Source: JAKZRT01 sp047518005 (GTDB taxonomy: Bacteria > Pseudomonadota > Alphaproteobacteria > Rhodobacterales > Rhodobacteraceae). From it: DNA of 7,060 nt. Of this stretch, positions 1 to 5,927 are shown piece after piece. The DNA lies in NCBI GenBank assembly GCA_047518005.1, contig JAKZRT010000131.1:1-7060 (forward strand), given 5' to 3'. Within the stretch, counting starts at the first letter, position 1. Each line of letters starts with the position of its first letter. Below the pieces are notes generated by a model, which ran no database searches, was not told where the DNA came from, and saw only the letters and a list, made by a program, of their open reading frames with translations. A program made the position numbers and the translations under genes.

Positions 1-49
1 GGCGAAGCTCGCCTGCGGACTTGTCTTTGCGCGTAATCCTTACTGCCAT
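1..49 (-). CDS. 5' fragment of a minus-strand gene, possibly IS630-type transposase
   Basis: Read on the minus strand, an ATG at 49 is preceded by a strong Shine-Dalgarno (GGGAGG, five bases upstream), and the frame stays open to the window edge. It encodes MAVRITRKDKSAGELR. The ribosome site and the open frame are directly visible. The pattern of a basic start followed by 'ITRKD.SA.ELR' is like the N-termini I know from alphaproteobacterial IS630-family transposases, which continue into a helix-turn-helix. That assignment is recollection from 16 residues only, and a chromosomal hypothetical protein is equally possible. If it is an insertion sequence, its terminal repeat should lie in the 107 bases between this start and the end of the aminotransferase gene; I could not identify one. 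Confidence 0.5.
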   Translation of the reverse strand, partial: MAVRITRKDKSAGELR

Positions 50-156
50 CAAAGCCTCCCTTGCCTTGATGCCACTGAATCAGATCACGCCGCTCGTGGG
101 AATCCCCTTGAGTCAAATCTGGGGGCCGTTGGTATAATAGGGCGGCACCAGCGATG

Positions 157-1359
157 TCATGCCAGGCTTTCGCAGAACCGCGCGATCCGCGCGCAGGCTT
201 CGCTGATCAGCGCGTCCGATGTAGCATACGAGATGCGGAAGTTCGGCGATGATCCGAAGGCCGCCCCGAAAACCACCGCGACGCCGGTGTCTTCCAGCAA
301 AGTCGTGGCAAAGACCTCGTCGTTTTCAACCAGAACGCCCTTTGGCGTGCGCTTGCCAATCAGCCCCTTGATCGACGGATAAACATAGAACGCGCCGTCC
401 GGGACCGGGCATTCGACGCCCTCGATGGCATTCAGGGCCGCCACCACGATATTGCGCCGCCGCTCGAACAGTGCGGAATTTTCGGCCAGAAAGTTCTGCG
501 GCCCGTTCAGCGCCGCCACCGCTGCCCACTGGCTGATCGACGACGGGTTGGTGGTCGATTGCGACTGCACCTTGCGCATTGCCGTGATCAGCGGCTCGGG
601 GCCGCCCGCATAACCGATCCGCCAGCCGGTCATCGCATAGGCTTTGCTGACCCCGTTGACCGTCAGCGTGCGGTCGAAAAGGCCCGGTTCGACTTGCGCC
701 GGGGTCGAAAACCGGAAATCGCCGAACCGGATGTGCTCGTACATGTCATCCGACATCATCCAGACGTGGGGATGGCGCATCAGAACTTCGGTCAGCGCCT
801 TCAGCGCGTCGCGGCCGTAGCCCGCCCCGGTCGGGTTCGACGGCGAATTGAAGATCAGCCATTTGGTCTGCGGCGTGATCGCCGCCTCAAGGTCTTTGGG
901 CGTCATGCGAAACCCGGTCTCGATCCCGGTTTCCACGATTACCGGCGTGCCACCGGCCAACAGAACCATATCGGGATAGCTGACCCAATAAGGGGCCGGA
1001 ATGATCACCTCGTCGCCGGGGTTCAGCGTCGCCATCAGCGCGTTGAACAAGACCTGCTTGCCGCCGGTGGATACCGACACCTGGCGCGGCTCGTAGGGCA
1101 GGCCGTTATCGCGCAGAAACTTCGCGCAAACCGCCATTTTCAGCTCGGCAATGCCGTCGGGCGCGGTGTATTTTGTGTGGCCCGCATCAATTGCGGCCTT
1201 GGCGGCATCCTTGATGTGATCGGGCGTGTCGAAATCAGGCTCGCCCGCGCCAAGCGAGATCACGTCGCGCCCCATTGCCTGCAACTCGCGCGCCAATGTC
1301 GAAACCGCCACCGTCGGCGACGGCTTTACCCGTGCAAGTGTCGCAGACAGAAAGGACAT
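157..1359 (-). CDS. aspC: Aspartate/aromatic aminotransferase (PLP fold type I, class I/II)
   Basis: A full-length 400-residue cytosolic PLP enzyme that moves the amino group between aspartate (possibly also aromatic amino acids or prephenate) and 2-oxoglutarate. Visible family motifs are SLGAGEPDFDTP near residue 35, the cofactor-phosphate region VSTGGKQ (95-101), NSPSNPTG with Asn175, SDDMYEH with Asp204 and Tyr207 contacting PLP, the Schiff-base lysine Lys239 in VNGVSKAYAMTGWRIGY, and substrate-carboxylate Arg375 in NFRISYA. Length and motifs fit the subgroup Ib enzymes common in alphaproteobacteria (often named aspC or aatA). The ATG at 1359 has GGAG seven bases upstream. The gene is transcribed divergently from the HTH regulator across an 82-base spacer. 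No terminator is visible beyond its stop. Exact substrate preference cannot be read from the sequence. Confidence 0.95.
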   Translation of the reverse strand: MSFLSATLARVKPSPTVAVSTLARELQAMGRDVISLGAGEPDFDTPDHIKDAAKAAIDAGHTKYTAPDGIAELKMAVCAKFLRDNGLPYEPRQVSVSTGGKQVLFNALMATLNPGDEVIIPAPYWVSYPDMVLLAGGTPVIVETGIETGFRMTPKDLEAAITPQTKWLIFNSPSNPTGAGYGRDALKALTEVLMRHPHVWMMSDDMYEHIRFGDFRFSTPAQVEPGLFDRTLTVNGVSKAYAMTGWRIGYAGGPEPLITAMRKVQSQSTTNPSSISQWAAVAALNGPQNFLAENSALFERRRNIVVAALNAIEGVECPVPDGAFYVYPSIKGLIGKRTPKGVLVENDEVFATTLLEDTGVAVVFGAAFGSSPNFRISYATSDALISEACARIARFCESLA

Positions 1360-1441
1360 CGCGCGTCTCCGCTGTGTATGAGCGGCACATGATTAGGCCG
1401 CGCCGTGGCCACGTTCAACCCAAAGCCGGGAAAGAAATTAC

Positions 1442-1843
1442 ATGCCTGACACCGAAACCATTCTTTCTGCCGACTGGTTCAGCGAAAAATCCGCAACGTT
1501 CGGCGACCGCGTATCGGGCGCGCGCGAGGCCGTTGGTCTCAGCCAAAAGGAACTTGCCGCGCACCTGGGCGTCAGCGCCAAAACCCTGCGGGATTGGGAA
1601 AATGACCTCAACGACCCGCGCGCCAACAAGCTGCAGATGTTGTCGGGGGTGCTCAACGTGTCTATGGCCTGGCTTTTGACGGGAGAGGGCGAAGGCGTGA
1701 CGCCCTTCGACGACAGCGACAGCGCACGCGAAGAAATGCTGGCCACCCTGGCCGAAATGCGCGCCCTGCGCGGCGAATTATCCGAATTGGGTACGCGGCT
1801 TGGCGCACTGGAAGCACGGCTGCGCGCCACGCTGCAAAAATGA
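1442..1843 (+). CDS. XRE-family helix-turn-helix regulator with C-terminal coiled coil
   Basis: A 133-residue cytoplasmic protein. Residues about 20-80 form a Cro/C1-type HTH: GLSQKELAAHLGVSAKTLRDWE (32-53) gives the two HTH helices, and the tail NVSMAWLLTGEGEG (72-85) is typical of XRE domains. After a short acidic linker, residues about 92-131 are rich in Ala, Leu, Glu and Arg with heptad spacing (EEMLATLAEMRALRGEL...), a likely dimerising coiled coil. The start at 1442 has a weak purine-rich site (GGGAAAGAA) upstream. Its stop overlaps the start of sdhE by four bases (ATGA), so the two are almost certainly co-transcribed and translationally coupled. The target is unknown. Its position suggests control of itself and sdhE or of the divergent aminotransferase gene, but this is inference. 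Confidence 0.9.
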   Translation: MPDTETILSADWFSEKSATFGDRVSGAREAVGLSQKELAAHLGVSAKTLRDWENDLNDPRANKLQMLSGVLNVSMAWLLTGEGEGVTPFDDSDSAREEMLATLAEMRALRGELSELGTRLGALEARLRATLQK

Positions 1844-2100
1844 CCGAAACACCCGAGGTACGGCTGAAGCGTCTGCGCATCCGCGCCTGGCGCCGGGGAA
1901 CCAAGGAAATGGACCTGATCCTGGGCGGCTATGCCGATGCTCATCTGGATCGGATGGATGCCGACGAAACCCGGCGTTTTGACGCCCTGCTCGATGAAAA
2001 TGACCAGGACCTCTATGCCTGGGTGACCGGCAAGGTGACGCCGCCCGACGCGCACCAGGCGATGATCAGGACCATCGCCGACAACCTCGGCACCAAGTAA
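1840..2100 (+). CDS. sdhE: SdhE, FAD assembly factor of succinate dehydrogenase (DUF339/SDHAF2 family)
   Basis: An 86-residue soluble protein of the SdhE/YgfY/Sdh5 family, which promotes covalent attachment of FAD to the SdhA flavoprotein of succinate dehydrogenase (and of fumarate reductase where present). The family hallmark RGxxE is present as R19-G20-T21-K22-E23 within RAWRRGTKEMDLILGGYA, followed by the conserved acidic block ALLDENDQDLYAWVTG (about 49-64) ahead of the C-terminal helix. Length is typical (80-100 aa). The invariant glycine required for flavinylation in E. coli SdhE corresponds to G20. The ATG lies inside the stop codon region of the upstream HTH gene (ATGA), indicating translational coupling. 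No sdh genes are in view, so its partner is encoded elsewhere. Confidence 0.93.
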   Translation: MTETPEVRLKRLRIRAWRRGTKEMDLILGGYADAHLDRMDADETRRFDALLDENDQDLYAWVTGKVTPPDAHQAMIRTIADNLGTK

Positions 2101-2130
2101 ATTTCCTTATTTAACGGAATTTTGGGAAAT
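2101..2130. promoter_or_regulatory. AT-rich inverted repeat upstream of the MarR-type gene, possible operator
   Basis: Immediately after the sdhE stop lies an AT-rich stretch with outer arms ATTTCC (2101-2106) and GGAAAT (2125-2130), and a nested TTCC (2103-2106)/GGAA (2116-2119) pair. It is the most AT-rich part of an otherwise GC-rich stretch and sits about 45 bases before the regulator start, where MarR proteins often bind their own promoters. The repeats are visible; the operator role is inference. No convincing -35/-10 pair was found. Confidence 0.25.
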
Positions 2131-2173
2131 TCATCCGAGTGTTCCGCCAGGTGATCTACAGGCGGAGCAGGTG

Positions 2174-2671
2174 ATGAGCATACATTCAACGATCGGCGAA
2201 AACACCCGACCCGGTTTTGTGGCGGGTTACCTTGACGCGCTGGCGTTGATCGAGCGCTTGCACAGGCTTCTGCTGGACGTGATCAAGGACGAATTCGAAC
2301 GCGTCGGCATCCTCGAGATCAACGCGGTTCAGGCGCTTTTGCTTTTCAACATCGGCGAAAACGAGGTGACCGCGGGCGAGCTGAAATCGCGCGGCTACTA
2401 TCAGGGGTCTAACGTTTCCTACAACCTCAAGAAATTGGTCGAGGCCGGATATATGCACCACCAGCGGTGCGAGGTTGATCGCCGGTCCGTGCGGGTGCGG
2501 CTCACTGAAAAAGGGCGCAAAATTCGCGATGCGGTTGGCGAGCTTTTCAACCGCCACGCCGATGGTCTGATCTCGCGCAATGTGCTCAGCGCCGAGGCGG
2601 TCGAAGACATCAACTCATCGCTGAAACGGGTCGAACGCTATTGGTCGGACCAGATCAGGTATATTTACTGA
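2174..2671 (+). CDS. MarR-family winged-helix transcriptional regulator
   Basis: A 165-residue cytoplasmic DNA-binding protein, presumably dimeric. An N-terminal helix (about 15-45) leads to the winged helix: VTAGELKSRGYYQGSNVSYNLKKLVEAGYM (65-94) carries the recognition helix, and DRRSVRVRLTEKG (102-114) is the typical MarR beta-wing with its Asp-Arg pair. A long C-terminal helix (about 115-160) would complete the dimer interface. I start at ATG 2174 because GGAG at 2164-2167 is six bases upstream; an in-frame GTG at 2171 is too close. The GYYQGSNVSYNLKKLVEAG stretch reminds me of the alphaproteobacterial LdtR-like group (regulators of an L,D-transpeptidase), but I cannot confirm that. No effector or target can be deduced. 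The next gene is convergent. Confidence 0.9.
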   Translation: MSIHSTIGENTRPGFVAGYLDALALIERLHRLLLDVIKDEFERVGILEINAVQALLLFNIGENEVTAGELKSRGYYQGSNVSYNLKKLVEAGYMHHQRCEVDRRSVRVRLTEKGRKIRDAVGELFNRHADGLISRNVLSAEAVEDINSSLKRVERYWSDQIRYIY

Positions 2672-2712
2672 CCCGACGGGTTGGTCCGCCAGATTGTGCA
2701 TTCCCAATAACC

Positions 2713-2725
2713 CCGGCCTGGCCGG
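2713..2725 (-). terminator. Weak hairpin between convergent genes
   Basis: CCGGCC-T-GGCCGG is a perfect palindrome directly abutting the stop codon of the minus-strand vWA gene, inside the 54-base gap between convergent genes. A second short palindrome, ACCCG-A-CGGGT, starts on the last base of the marR-type stop at 2671. Position suits a shared termination zone, but neither hairpin is followed by a T-run, so a canonical intrinsic terminator is not supported. Confidence 0.25.
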
Positions 2726-3493
2726 TCAGAATCGCACGCGCTGCGGGTTTGGTGTCTCGGTGGCCTCGCGCGGCTGCGGCTGGTTTGCGCCGATGGCAAC
2801 GCTGGCAAGTTCGCGCAACAGTTTACGGCGCATAGCGGTGGCGTAATCGGCGTAGCCGAGCGCGGTCTCTACGAATGCCGCGGGTCCGGTTATGACATTT
2901 TCCCGGAAATATGTGCTCAGGTCCGCGACGTTTTCCTGACGCACCGTGTCGCCGCGCATCTGATCCTGACCAATGACCAGCGCGTTGACCGTGACCCCGG
3001 TCATCTGCCCGCCCCGGCGCACATGCCGGGGCTCGGGCCAGTCGTTGTTCTTGCCGTCGCCGGAAATGTCCAGGGTCGCCTGTGCGCAGGCCGGCGCGCG
3101 CGACAGCAAGGCGGCCCCGAAGGTCATCGCGCCGCCCAGACCGGTCACCTCGGGCGCCGGCGCACGGTGGCGGCTGCGCAGACGGGCAGCCACATCTGCC
3201 AGTTCCGCGCGCGAAGTCAGCGCGGTCCAGCCGATGATCACCTGCTGGTACGAAGACGCCGACCACTCAAAAACCGCAAGGTAGACCGGCGTCTGGGGCA
3301 TCGCCAACACATGCTCGGCGACGCCCGGGTCCTGCAAAGCATCGGCCAGACCGTCCAGTTGCAGCCGGTATTCGACCGCGTCGACCGAGCCCGAGACGTC
3401 AAGCCCAAGCGCCAGCGCCTGGCGGCAGGCAAACGCCGGCAACGCGGGTGCCACAAGCGCCGTAAACGCCGCCAAAGCCACCCATCTAACCAC
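2726..3493 (-). CDS. Secreted von Willebrand A-like protein, DUF1194 family, paralog 2
   Basis: A 255-residue protein if started at GTG 3493. That start gives an Arg at residue 3, a hydrophobic stretch (5-18) and an A-F-A cleavage site before Cys23, a clear Sec signal peptide, so the mature protein should be periplasmic. The vWA MIDAS metal site is intact: DVSGSVD (Asp32, Ser34, Ser36), a Thr in EVTGLGGAM, and the Asp of DISGDGKNND. The C-terminal block GPAAFVETALGYADYATAMRRKLLREL is shared with the upstream gene. The longer frame up to 3577 lacks a signal peptide at its N-terminus and runs through the preceding gene, so I reject it. The GTG overlaps the preceding stop (GTGGTTAG), implying coupled translation. 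The molecular role of DUF1194 proteins is unknown; protein binding or adhesion through the metal site is only family-based inference. Confidence 0.87.
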   Translation of the reverse strand: MVRWVALAAFTALVAPALPAFACRQALALGLDVSGSVDAVEYRLQLDGLADALQDPGVAEHVLAMPQTPVYLAVFEWSASSYQQVIIGWTALTSRAELADVAARLRSRHRAPAPEVTGLGGAMTFGAALLSRAPACAQATLDISGDGKNNDWPEPRHVRRGGQMTGVTVNALVIGQDQMRGDTVRQENVADLSTYFRENVITGPAAFVETALGYADYATAMRRKLLRELASVAIGANQPQPREATETPNPQRVRF

Positions 3494-4178
3494 TGCCAGG
3501 CACCGCCCCGGTCGGATCGCCGCTGATCGCCAGCGCCCCAAGTTCGCGCAGCAGCTTGCGTTGCATCGCGGCCTCAAAGTTCCTGTACCCGCGGGTGATT
3601 TCGACGAAGGCCGCCGGGCCGCGGATCACCTGCGTCCGGTAATAGGCCGAGATTGTGGGATCACTCGACAGAACCAGACCGTTCACGGTGACACCTTGAA
3701 ACGGAAAGTTGCGATAGGCGGCGGCGGGCGCGAACCCGTCGTTGGTTATGCCATCCCCCGACACGTCGATGGTCCGGCGATCGCAGCGCGGCGCGCGGCC
3801 CATCAACACCGCACCGTAGCCCAATGCGAACCCAATCGCGGTCGGAAATTCGTCGTATGTGCGCTGCGTTTCCAACAGGCGCTGCACCGCGCCCGCCAGA
3901 ACCTTGGCGTCGCTCAACAGCGTCCAATCCAGCACCATCACCTGTTGGTTGCGCCCGCTCCATTCGTAAACCGCGATCGCCACATCGCCGGACCCCGAAA
4001 AGAGCGCGCGCTGCACCGCTTGCGACATCAGCGCCGCCGCCAGCCCGTCGCGTTGCAGGCGGTATTCGCGCCCGTCCACCGACGACGACACATCCAGCGC
4101 CAGCGCCAGCGCCAACTGGCATCCCGCCCCCGCCGGACCGGCCAGAAGGGCAATCAATATTGCCGCCAGCCTTACCAA
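3486..4178 (-). CDS. Secreted von Willebrand A-like protein, DUF1194 family, paralog 1
   Basis: A 230-residue protein from a TTG start at 4178, chosen because it opens with MVRLAAILIALLAGPAGAG, a signal peptide, and overlaps the gloA stop as TTGGTAA. The frame extends to 4340, but that part lies inside gloA and looks like out-of-frame translation. The MIDAS motif DVSSSVD (Asp29, Ser31, Ser33), a Thr in EFPTAIGFAL and DVSGDGITND are all present, so metal binding should be intact. Shared blocks with the downstream gene (VEYRLQ/REYRLQ, GVTVN.LV, GPAAFVE, AM.RKLLREL) mark the two as tandem paralogs from duplication. Cys20 follows the signal peptide, but the preceding GAG is not a good lipobox. 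Expected location is the periplasm; function unknown. The non-ATG start is the least certain part. Confidence 0.85.
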   Translation of the reverse strand: MVRLAAILIALLAGPAGAGCQLALALALDVSSSVDGREYRLQRDGLAAALMSQAVQRALFSGSGDVAIAVYEWSGRNQQVMVLDWTLLSDAKVLAGAVQRLLETQRTYDEFPTAIGFALGYGAVLMGRAPRCDRRTIDVSGDGITNDGFAPAAAYRNFPFQGVTVNGLVLSSDPTISAYYRTQVIRGPAAFVEITRGYRNFEAAMQRKLLRELGALAISGDPTGAVPGSG

Positions 4179-4600
4179 TGGCCGGTGTTTTCCATGCTGG
4201 CCCAGGGCTCGGCAGGGGCCAGCGCCGCGCCCATCTGCAACAGCTCGACCGAGATATTGTCGGGCGACCGCACGAACGCCATATGCCCGTCGCGCGGCGG
4301 CCGGTTGATGGTGATACCGATCTCCATCAGGCGCGCGCACAGGCCATAGATATCCTCGACGCCATAGGCCAGATGCCCGAAATGGCGGCTGTCGGCGGGC
4401 AGACCCTCGTCGCCATCCCAGTTATGGGTCAGCTCGACCGGGCAATCGTCCTGCCCCTCGGGGGCCATGAACACCAGCGTGAACCGACCCCCCTTGTTGT
4501 CGTGCCGCCGCGTCTCGCGCAGCCCAAGTGCCGAATAAAACGCCATCGACGCCTCCAGGTCTTTCACCCGCACCATCGTGTGCAAATATCGAACCTTCAT
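4172..4600 (-). CDS. gloA: Glyoxalase I (lactoylglutathione lyase), VOC family
   Basis: A 142-residue cytosolic metalloenzyme of the vicinal oxygen chelate family, two beta-alpha-beta-beta-beta modules. It isomerises the hemithioacetal of methylglyoxal and glutathione to S-lactoylglutathione. The N-terminal MKVRYLHTMVRVKDLEASMAFY and the VELTHNW and FGHLAYGVED segments align well with E. coli GloA. All four metal ligands can be placed: His7, Glu56, His76, Glu119. Its spacing matches the short, bacterial Ni/Co-type enzyme. I start at ATG 4600, preceded by GGGGGAA; the frame continues upstream to 4663 but without family similarity. It appears to be the first gene of the operon with two vWA genes, overlapping the next by seven bases. 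Why a detoxification enzyme is joined to secreted vWA proteins is unclear. A related VOC enzyme with another substrate is the main alternative. Confidence 0.9.
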   Translation of the reverse strand: MKVRYLHTMVRVKDLEASMAFYSALGLRETRRHDNKGGRFTLVFMAPEGQDDCPVELTHNWDGDEGLPADSRHFGHLAYGVEDIYGLCARLMEIGITINRPPRDGHMAFVRSPDNISVELLQMGAALAPAEPWASMENTGHW

Positions 4601-4657
4601 GATTCCCCCATTGTTAACCCATATCTTGTTGTCATCGCCCCCCAAAACCGCAACATA

Positions 4658-4670
4658 CTGCATAATGCAG
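4658..4670. promoter_or_regulatory. Perfect palindrome in the gloA-thyX divergent spacer, possible operator
   Basis: CTGCAT-A-ATGCAG is a 13-base perfect inverted repeat in the 104-base spacer between the divergent starts of gloA (4600) and thyX (4705). Its CATAAT/CATTAT core also resembles a -10 box on either strand. The location suits a regulator of one or both genes. No well-spaced -35 was found, so promoter positions are not assigned. Confidence 0.35.
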
Positions 4671-4693
4671 AATCATCCATGCGCGGGCCCATC

Positions 4694-4699
4694 AGGTGA
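4694..4699 (+). promoter_or_regulatory. Shine-Dalgarno that decides the thyX start
   Basis: AGGTGA lies five bases before ATG 4705. The in-frame GTG at 4696 overlaps this site and would have no ribosome-binding sequence of its own, so the ATG is preferred. Confidence 0.6.
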
Positions 4700-4704
4700 A
4701 TGAT

Positions 4705-5616
4705 ATGTCGCAAACGCCGGAACTACAGGACCAAATCGCCGATCTCAGGGCGCAACAAAACGTGACCCGCCGCGTGGTGTCGCCGGGGATGGAGGCCCGC
4801 CTCTACACGCCGCACCCGGTTCTCGACCACGGATTTGTCCGGGTGATCGACTATATGGGCGACGACGCGGCGATCTGTCAGGCGGCGCGGGTGAGTTATG
4901 GCAAGGGCACCAAATCGGTGTCGGGCGATGCCGGCCTGATCCGGTACCTCATGCGCCACGCGCATTCGACGCCGTTCGAGATGTGCGAGGTCAAGCTGCA
5001 CGTCAAACTGCCGGTCTTTGTGGCGCGCCAATGGATCCGCCACCGCACCGCCAACGTCAACGAATATTCGGCCCGCTATTCGATCCTGGACCGCGAGTTC
5101 TACATTCCCGAGCGCGAGGACCTTGCCGCGCAGTCGCTGGTCAACAGCCAGGGCCGGGGTGAGGCGCTGACGGGGCCCGAGGCCGCGCGGGTGCTCGACA
5201 CCCTCAAGGCTGATGCGGCCCAGTGTTATGACCATTACGAGGACATGATTTCGCAGGACGGCCAGGCCGGTCTGGCGCGCGAGCTGGCCCGCATGAACCT
5301 GCCCGCCAACATCTATACGCAATGGTACTGGAAGGTTGATTTGCACAACCTGTTTCACTTCTTGAGGCTCAGGGCCGACGCCCACGCGCAGTTTGAGATC
5401 AGGGTCTACGCCGATATGATCTGCGAGATCGTCGCCGACTGGGTTCCAGCGGCTTATGGGGCATTCGAGGATTATCGGTTGGGTGGGGCGACTTTGTCGG
5501 GCAAGGCGCTGGATTGTGTTAAGAGGATGCTGGCGGGGGAAGAGGTTACTCAGGAGACATCAGGGATGAGCAAAGGGGAATGGCGGGAGTTCCGGGGGGT
5601 TCTAGGAAAAGCGTGA
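4705..5616 (+). CDS. thyX: Flavin-dependent thymidylate synthase ThyX
   Basis: A 303-residue FAD enzyme, tetrameric in the family, that makes dTMP from dUMP with methylene-tetrahydrofolate and NADPH, independent of ThyA. The ThyX signature RHRX7S is at 112-122 (RHRTANVNEYS, followed by ARY). The C-terminal catalytic region LHNLFHFLRLRADAHAQFEIR (213-233) contains the conserved Arg/Asp/His/Gln pattern around the dUMP site. N-terminal VLDHGFVRVIDYMGDDAAI is typical of alphaproteobacterial ThyX, and the length fits. I choose ATG 4705 because of AGGTGA five bases upstream. The last 50 or so codons use many more GGG, TTG, GTT, ACT and AGG codons than the body of the gene. No intrinsic terminator follows. 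A genome with ThyX often lacks ThyA, but that cannot be checked here. Confidence 0.97.
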   Translation: MSQTPELQDQIADLRAQQNVTRRVVSPGMEARLYTPHPVLDHGFVRVIDYMGDDAAICQAARVSYGKGTKSVSGDAGLIRYLMRHAHSTPFEMCEVKLHVKLPVFVARQWIRHRTANVNEYSARYSILDREFYIPEREDLAAQSLVNSQGRGEALTGPEAARVLDTLKADAAQCYDHYEDMISQDGQAGLARELARMNLPANIYTQWYWKVDLHNLFHFLRLRADAHAQFEIRVYADMICEIVADWVPAAYGAFEDYRLGGATLSGKALDCVKRMLAGEEVTQETSGMSKGEWREFRGVLGKA

Positions 5617-5753
5617 TTTGAATGGTGAGACCTTTGAATTTGATCGTTGCATTGAAAGTTCGATGGATATTTCTTCAAACGTTCTGCTCGCGACACTGAC
5701 AGTTGCCTGATAATTAAGGATATTCTGGAAATCTAACTAAGATCCACCGTATG

Positions 5754-5803
5754 TACCTCCCATATACCTCGCTTACCCCTCATTTTTTAACCTTGAATTA
5801 ACC
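5754..5803 (+). repeat. Cluster of ACC-centred direct repeats at near-helical spacing, candidate operator
   Basis: TACCTC occurs at 5754 and again at 5765, 11 bases apart; TTACC at 5773; TTAACC at 5787 and again at 5798, also 11 bases apart. An inverted copy (ATGGT) is at 5812-5816. The ACC cores thus lie at 5755, 5766, 5775, 5790 and 5801. Same-orientation short boxes repeated about one helical turn apart are how several ribbon-helix-helix repressors bind. The operon downstream encodes an RHH-like protein, so autoregulation is a reasonable inference. Confidence 0.4.
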
Positions 5804-5822
5804 ATTTCTTGATGGTATATGG
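5760..5822. repeat. 9-bp perfect inverted repeat bracketing the promoter region
   Basis: CCATATACC (5760-5768) is the exact reverse complement of GGTATATGG (5814-5822), with 45 bases between. The right arm covers the predicted -10 box and the left arm overlaps an ACC repeat. It could be paired operator sites allowing looping. Confidence 0.4.
5793..5821 (+). promoter_or_regulatory. Sigma70-like promoter for the three-gene cassette
   Basis: TTGAAT (5793-5798), a 17-base spacer and TATATG (5816-5821) match four of six consensus bases in each box with ideal spacing. Transcription would start near 5828, giving a leader of about 140 bases before the 56-aa gene. One ACC repeat lies in the spacer, so a bound repressor would block RNA polymerase. 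Confidence 0.45.
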
Positions 5823-5828
5823 AGAGTA

Positions 5829-5853
5829 TGCGGTTTCCTTATCTGGAAACGCA
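5829..5853 (+). other. Hairpin at the predicted 5' end of the cassette mRNA
   Basis: TGCGGTTTCC (5829-5838) pairs with GGAAACGCA (5845-5853) across a six-base loop, leaving one bulged G. It lies just downstream of the predicted -10 box, so it would cap the transcript. It may stabilise the mRNA or be a protein site at the DNA level. A short CCCT-TCT-AGGG hairpin follows at 5864-5874. Neither has a T-run. Confidence 0.35.
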
Positions 5854-5927
5854 TCAACGAAAACCCTTCTAGGGACATAAACATAGACAGCATCAAGGAT
5901 GAGGATGAACCAATGAAAAAACGCATA

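Noticed and set aside
108..138. TTGAGT-N19-TATAAT promoter-like sequence on the plus strand
   Set aside because: Spacing is long and it points into the 3' end of the aminotransferase gene with no plus-strand gene to drive; noted only as a possible outward promoter.
559..1392. Long plus-strand frame (277 codons) opposite the aminotransferase gene
   Set aside because: Antisense to a certain gene; Arg/His/Gln-rich low-complexity composition typical of the complement of GC-rich coding DNA; no family motifs.
1438..2055. Minus-strand frame of 205 codons opposite the HTH and sdhE genes
   Set aside because: Covers two recognisable genes on the other strand and shows Ser/Arg-rich shadow composition.
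3561..4699. Long plus-strand frames (262 and 291 codons) opposite the vWA and gloA genes
   Set aside because: Antisense to three recognisable genes; composition rich in Arg, Pro, His and Gln; no domain or good ribosome site.
4723..5385. Minus-strand frame of 220 codons opposite thyX
   Set aside because: thyX is unambiguous on the plus strand; the antisense product has no motifs.
5632..5658. Hairpin CTTTGAAT/ATTGAAAG after thyX as an intrinsic terminator
   Set aside because: One mismatch, AT-rich stem and no T-run following.
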